Below, one piece after another: positions 61,511 through 64,000 of a stretch of DNA of 64,000 bases. The stretch covers positions 13,838,501 to 13,902,500 of the forward strand of contig JAPFBL010000084.1 of assembly GCA_026182355.1 (NCBI GenBank). Direction: 5' to 3'. The notes beneath the pieces are model-generated. The model was not told the origin of the DNA. It worked only from the letters and a program-made list of their open reading frames with translations, and made no database searches. The position numbers were made by a program, and so were the translations under genes. This stretch comes from Hermatobates lingyangjiaoensis. Lineage: Eukaryota; Arthropoda; Insecta; Hemiptera; Hermatobatidae. How positions within the stretch are numbered: the stretch's first letter is position 1; every line of letters begins with the position of its first letter.

Positions 61511-64000
61511 TTGAAATAGACTATTTAACTTATCATGCTCTATTAAATGTTACTGAGAATATATGTGCTGTAATAATGACGTATTTATTTCAGAATGAAT
61601 TATAATGCTGCCCAATTATGATGACTTTGATTTGTGGCCATAATTTAATTAAAGTAATCTGATATGCCTAATTATCAATAATAGTTAGATTATTTAGCAA
61701 GGATCAATTTAGACAGCGATGTATGTACGGACATTGTCCTGCCGTTGAAGAAGACATCCTTATATATAAATATGGCAACAACAGAACTGATTGCTATTGG
61801 ACTTACTGCACTGCAGTCATTGCTGACCTCCAAATATATAGACATGAGTTGTGTCAGTTCTTTCTGTGTAATTTGACGTGTTGTCCTTGTAGACTGTTTC
61901 TTTTTTCGTTTATATATGAAGGACTAAAAGACTCATGGTTAAGTTCACCTTTCAGGTAAAAATTGAACTCTCAGTGCCTTTTCATAAGTTACCAATCAGA
62001 GGGAGAAAAATAAGAACTTTTCAAACAATCGTAACACAGCATATTATTATTTTAAATATAACATTGATAATCCTGTGAACTAATAATCCAGATGGTTGAT
62101 AAATATATTAAAAAATTAGTATGGGTTCCCTAAAGAGGTGAAAAAAAATAGTTTTTTTGACAGACCTTTTTATTTAAGATACTTTTATCATTTCTGTTAT
62201 GGCCTAAATTTCAAGTAAGTGAATTGGAATTTGTTAGAATTTGGCTGTAAAAAGAAAAAATATATAATTTGCAGGATTACGTAAAAGGTTATCAACGTCC
62301 AAACCACAAACACCAGGACTATAAACCAGTTTTTAATTTATCCAATGGAATGTAATCTAAAAAAATGAACATTACGGTGTATTAAGGTAACCACCGATAA
62401 TATCAAAATTTGGGTAAAAATATCTGCATCACTGACAGACGAATGTCAAAATGTAAACAAATGCCAACGCCAGTTGTACACTGTACAATTGTAGTTTTTA
62501 AAAATTGAGAGCTCAGATGACTGCACAGAGAAAAATTTTCATATAAAAGTTTTTGAAATGAAATGTATTATTTACTATGTGTTTTTAGTTTTACTCTAAG
62601 GTAACTCTTTAAAAGATTTTAACTGGAATACTTTGCTCTCAAATTCCTATATATTTTATGGCCTATAACTTTACAGATTTACACCTAGATTCGGTCTAAA
62701 TAGTTATTGACAGAGACGTAATTGTCAATACCGATTTGGTTCATCAGCAGCGGATGTACTAGGGTATTGTCCGTTAAAATGATCGAAAATAGTACAAAAA
62801 ATGTGAATTGCTATTAAAAATTGGGTGAATATCGTTGTACGATGCACATGCATAATACGTAAATGAAACATATATTCCAAAGTAACCTGGTAACTAAGAT
62901 ATACTCTAACAAACTCGGAGTTTGATAAAAAACCTAACAAACAAATTCTTAGCTTTATTATGTTAGATATTCGCTTTTTCAACAACTAAAACAAAGTATA
63001 TGAAACAATGAATAAATTCTTGTCTATAATCACGACTAGAAATGATTAAATGAAATAATAAATATCAATACTAATAATTATCACATTATGAATCGTAAAT
63101 TTCACTAAAATGAATTAAATAAGGTATGTATTATGAGGTATGTATTCCTGTTTATTCATTGTTTATGCGAAAAAATCTTTTTTGGATTTCTTACTAGGAC
63201 GTTAGTAGATCAGATCACGTTGCTTTGTAAACTTACTATTCACGAAAAGAAAGCAGACTCTTTGTTTCTGTTTCATAACCTAATCTACTCGGATCAATGT
63301 TAATATTTATCATCCACATTTTGTTTAATATTTGTATCAACTTAATCAGAGTTATTAAATGTTAATTTATTCCTTTTCCAGAATAATATTCAAAACGTTT
63401 GACGATAAAGGACAATTGATCCGCTGAGTATATTCTTCCTATAGGTGTTAAATTACAACTATAAAGCCAGAATCACACCAATTTTGTTCAGAATCGTTTG
63501 GGCAGATTTGTACGTACATCATTCCGTGATTATAACTCTTTTGGTTTTTGAGATATACTGCTAATACACACTACCATTTTAGTGTTTTCCCATTAGTTGT
63601 ATTCTGTCTTAACTCTGTTCTGTAATATTCTATATACCTCATTCTATGGTTTATTCTTTGAAACGTGCGTGAAGACAATATCACGCAGACACACGCGTAC
63701 ATAAAAGAATTCGGTAAACCTATTTTATTGAAAAATCGATATTGAAGTTTTGATTGATATTTTTATACCATATAAGTAAATGAAACTCAAATTTTACTCT
63801 TAAAAAAAATGTGTTATCATTAGTTTGCTAATGTGGTGGTATAAATACTTCACTTACAAAATGGCAAAAAGGTGTAATGAATCCTAACCCCTCGCATACC
63901 TAAAGACTACAGAATTTGATTACCTGTACAATTTCTTCACTTCAGCAGACTTCCGGACTGAACATAACGATTGAAAATAGCCACTAAGAACAACTACCTT
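61511..64000. other. AT-rich intergenic sequence
   Basis: No supported gene, RNA or repeat. Frames at 61723-61959 and 62725-62985 have no domain. A block at 61720-61900 is slightly GC-richer and could be an old PLE terminus. Confidence 0.5.

Overview
This is a eukaryotic, almost certainly insect, nuclear window. It is AT-rich, with GT-AG introns from 69 bp to over 9 kb, arthropod-type genes, and a very heavy load of transposon remnants. The repeat spectrum (Penelope-like elements, Helitrons, hAT/P-like, mariner and LINE pieces, long TA tracts) would suit a hemimetabolous or hemipteran insect. That taxon is inference only.

Two host genes can be reconstructed from splice sites and reading phase. 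(1) On the + strand, the last eight exons (4881-20957) of a mitochondrial aspartate/glutamate carrier (aralar1 / SLC25A12-13 family) give 383 C-terminal residues with all three carrier signatures. The EF-hand N-terminal half lies upstream of the window. (2) On the - strand, six exons (47457 down to 29776) of a secreted CAP-superfamily protein (antigen 5 / venom-allergen-like) give a signal peptide, the HN motif, perfect CAP1 and CAP2 signatures and most of the Cys-rich tail. At least one short terminal exon is unlocated. The two genes are convergent.

Everything else is mainly repeats. Region 600-3000 holds Penelope-like element (PLE) 3' ends, including a 1.3 kb head-to-head foldback. 5600-6950 holds more PLE ends and a small foldback. 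9790-12950 is a cluster of an interspersed repeat I call Repeat A, inside an aralar1 intron. 13980-18900 holds PLE copies with reverse transcriptase (RT) and GIY-YIG coding sequence. 20000-20640 holds a mariner fragment. 21880-29160 holds several foldbacks and PLE pieces. 30760-43140 alternates Repeat A with two LINE fragments and an 8-bp-TSD transposon carrying a THAP exon. 48690-54720 is more Repeat A. 56717-57883 is a non-autonomous Helitron. 58090-60420 is more PLE. The last 2.5 kb shows nothing I recognise.

The most unusual signal is a set of hammerhead-ribozyme-like cores (CUGANGA, stem II, GAAA) at or near PLE ends. The better ones have a short self-complementary stem III (AUAU, ACGU or ACAUGU), the layout known for PLE hammerheads thought to work as dimers. 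Also notable are the THAP-carrying element, the Helitron with textbook ends, and Repeat A with its palindromic ends, head-to-tail junction and unstable TG/GGT tract.
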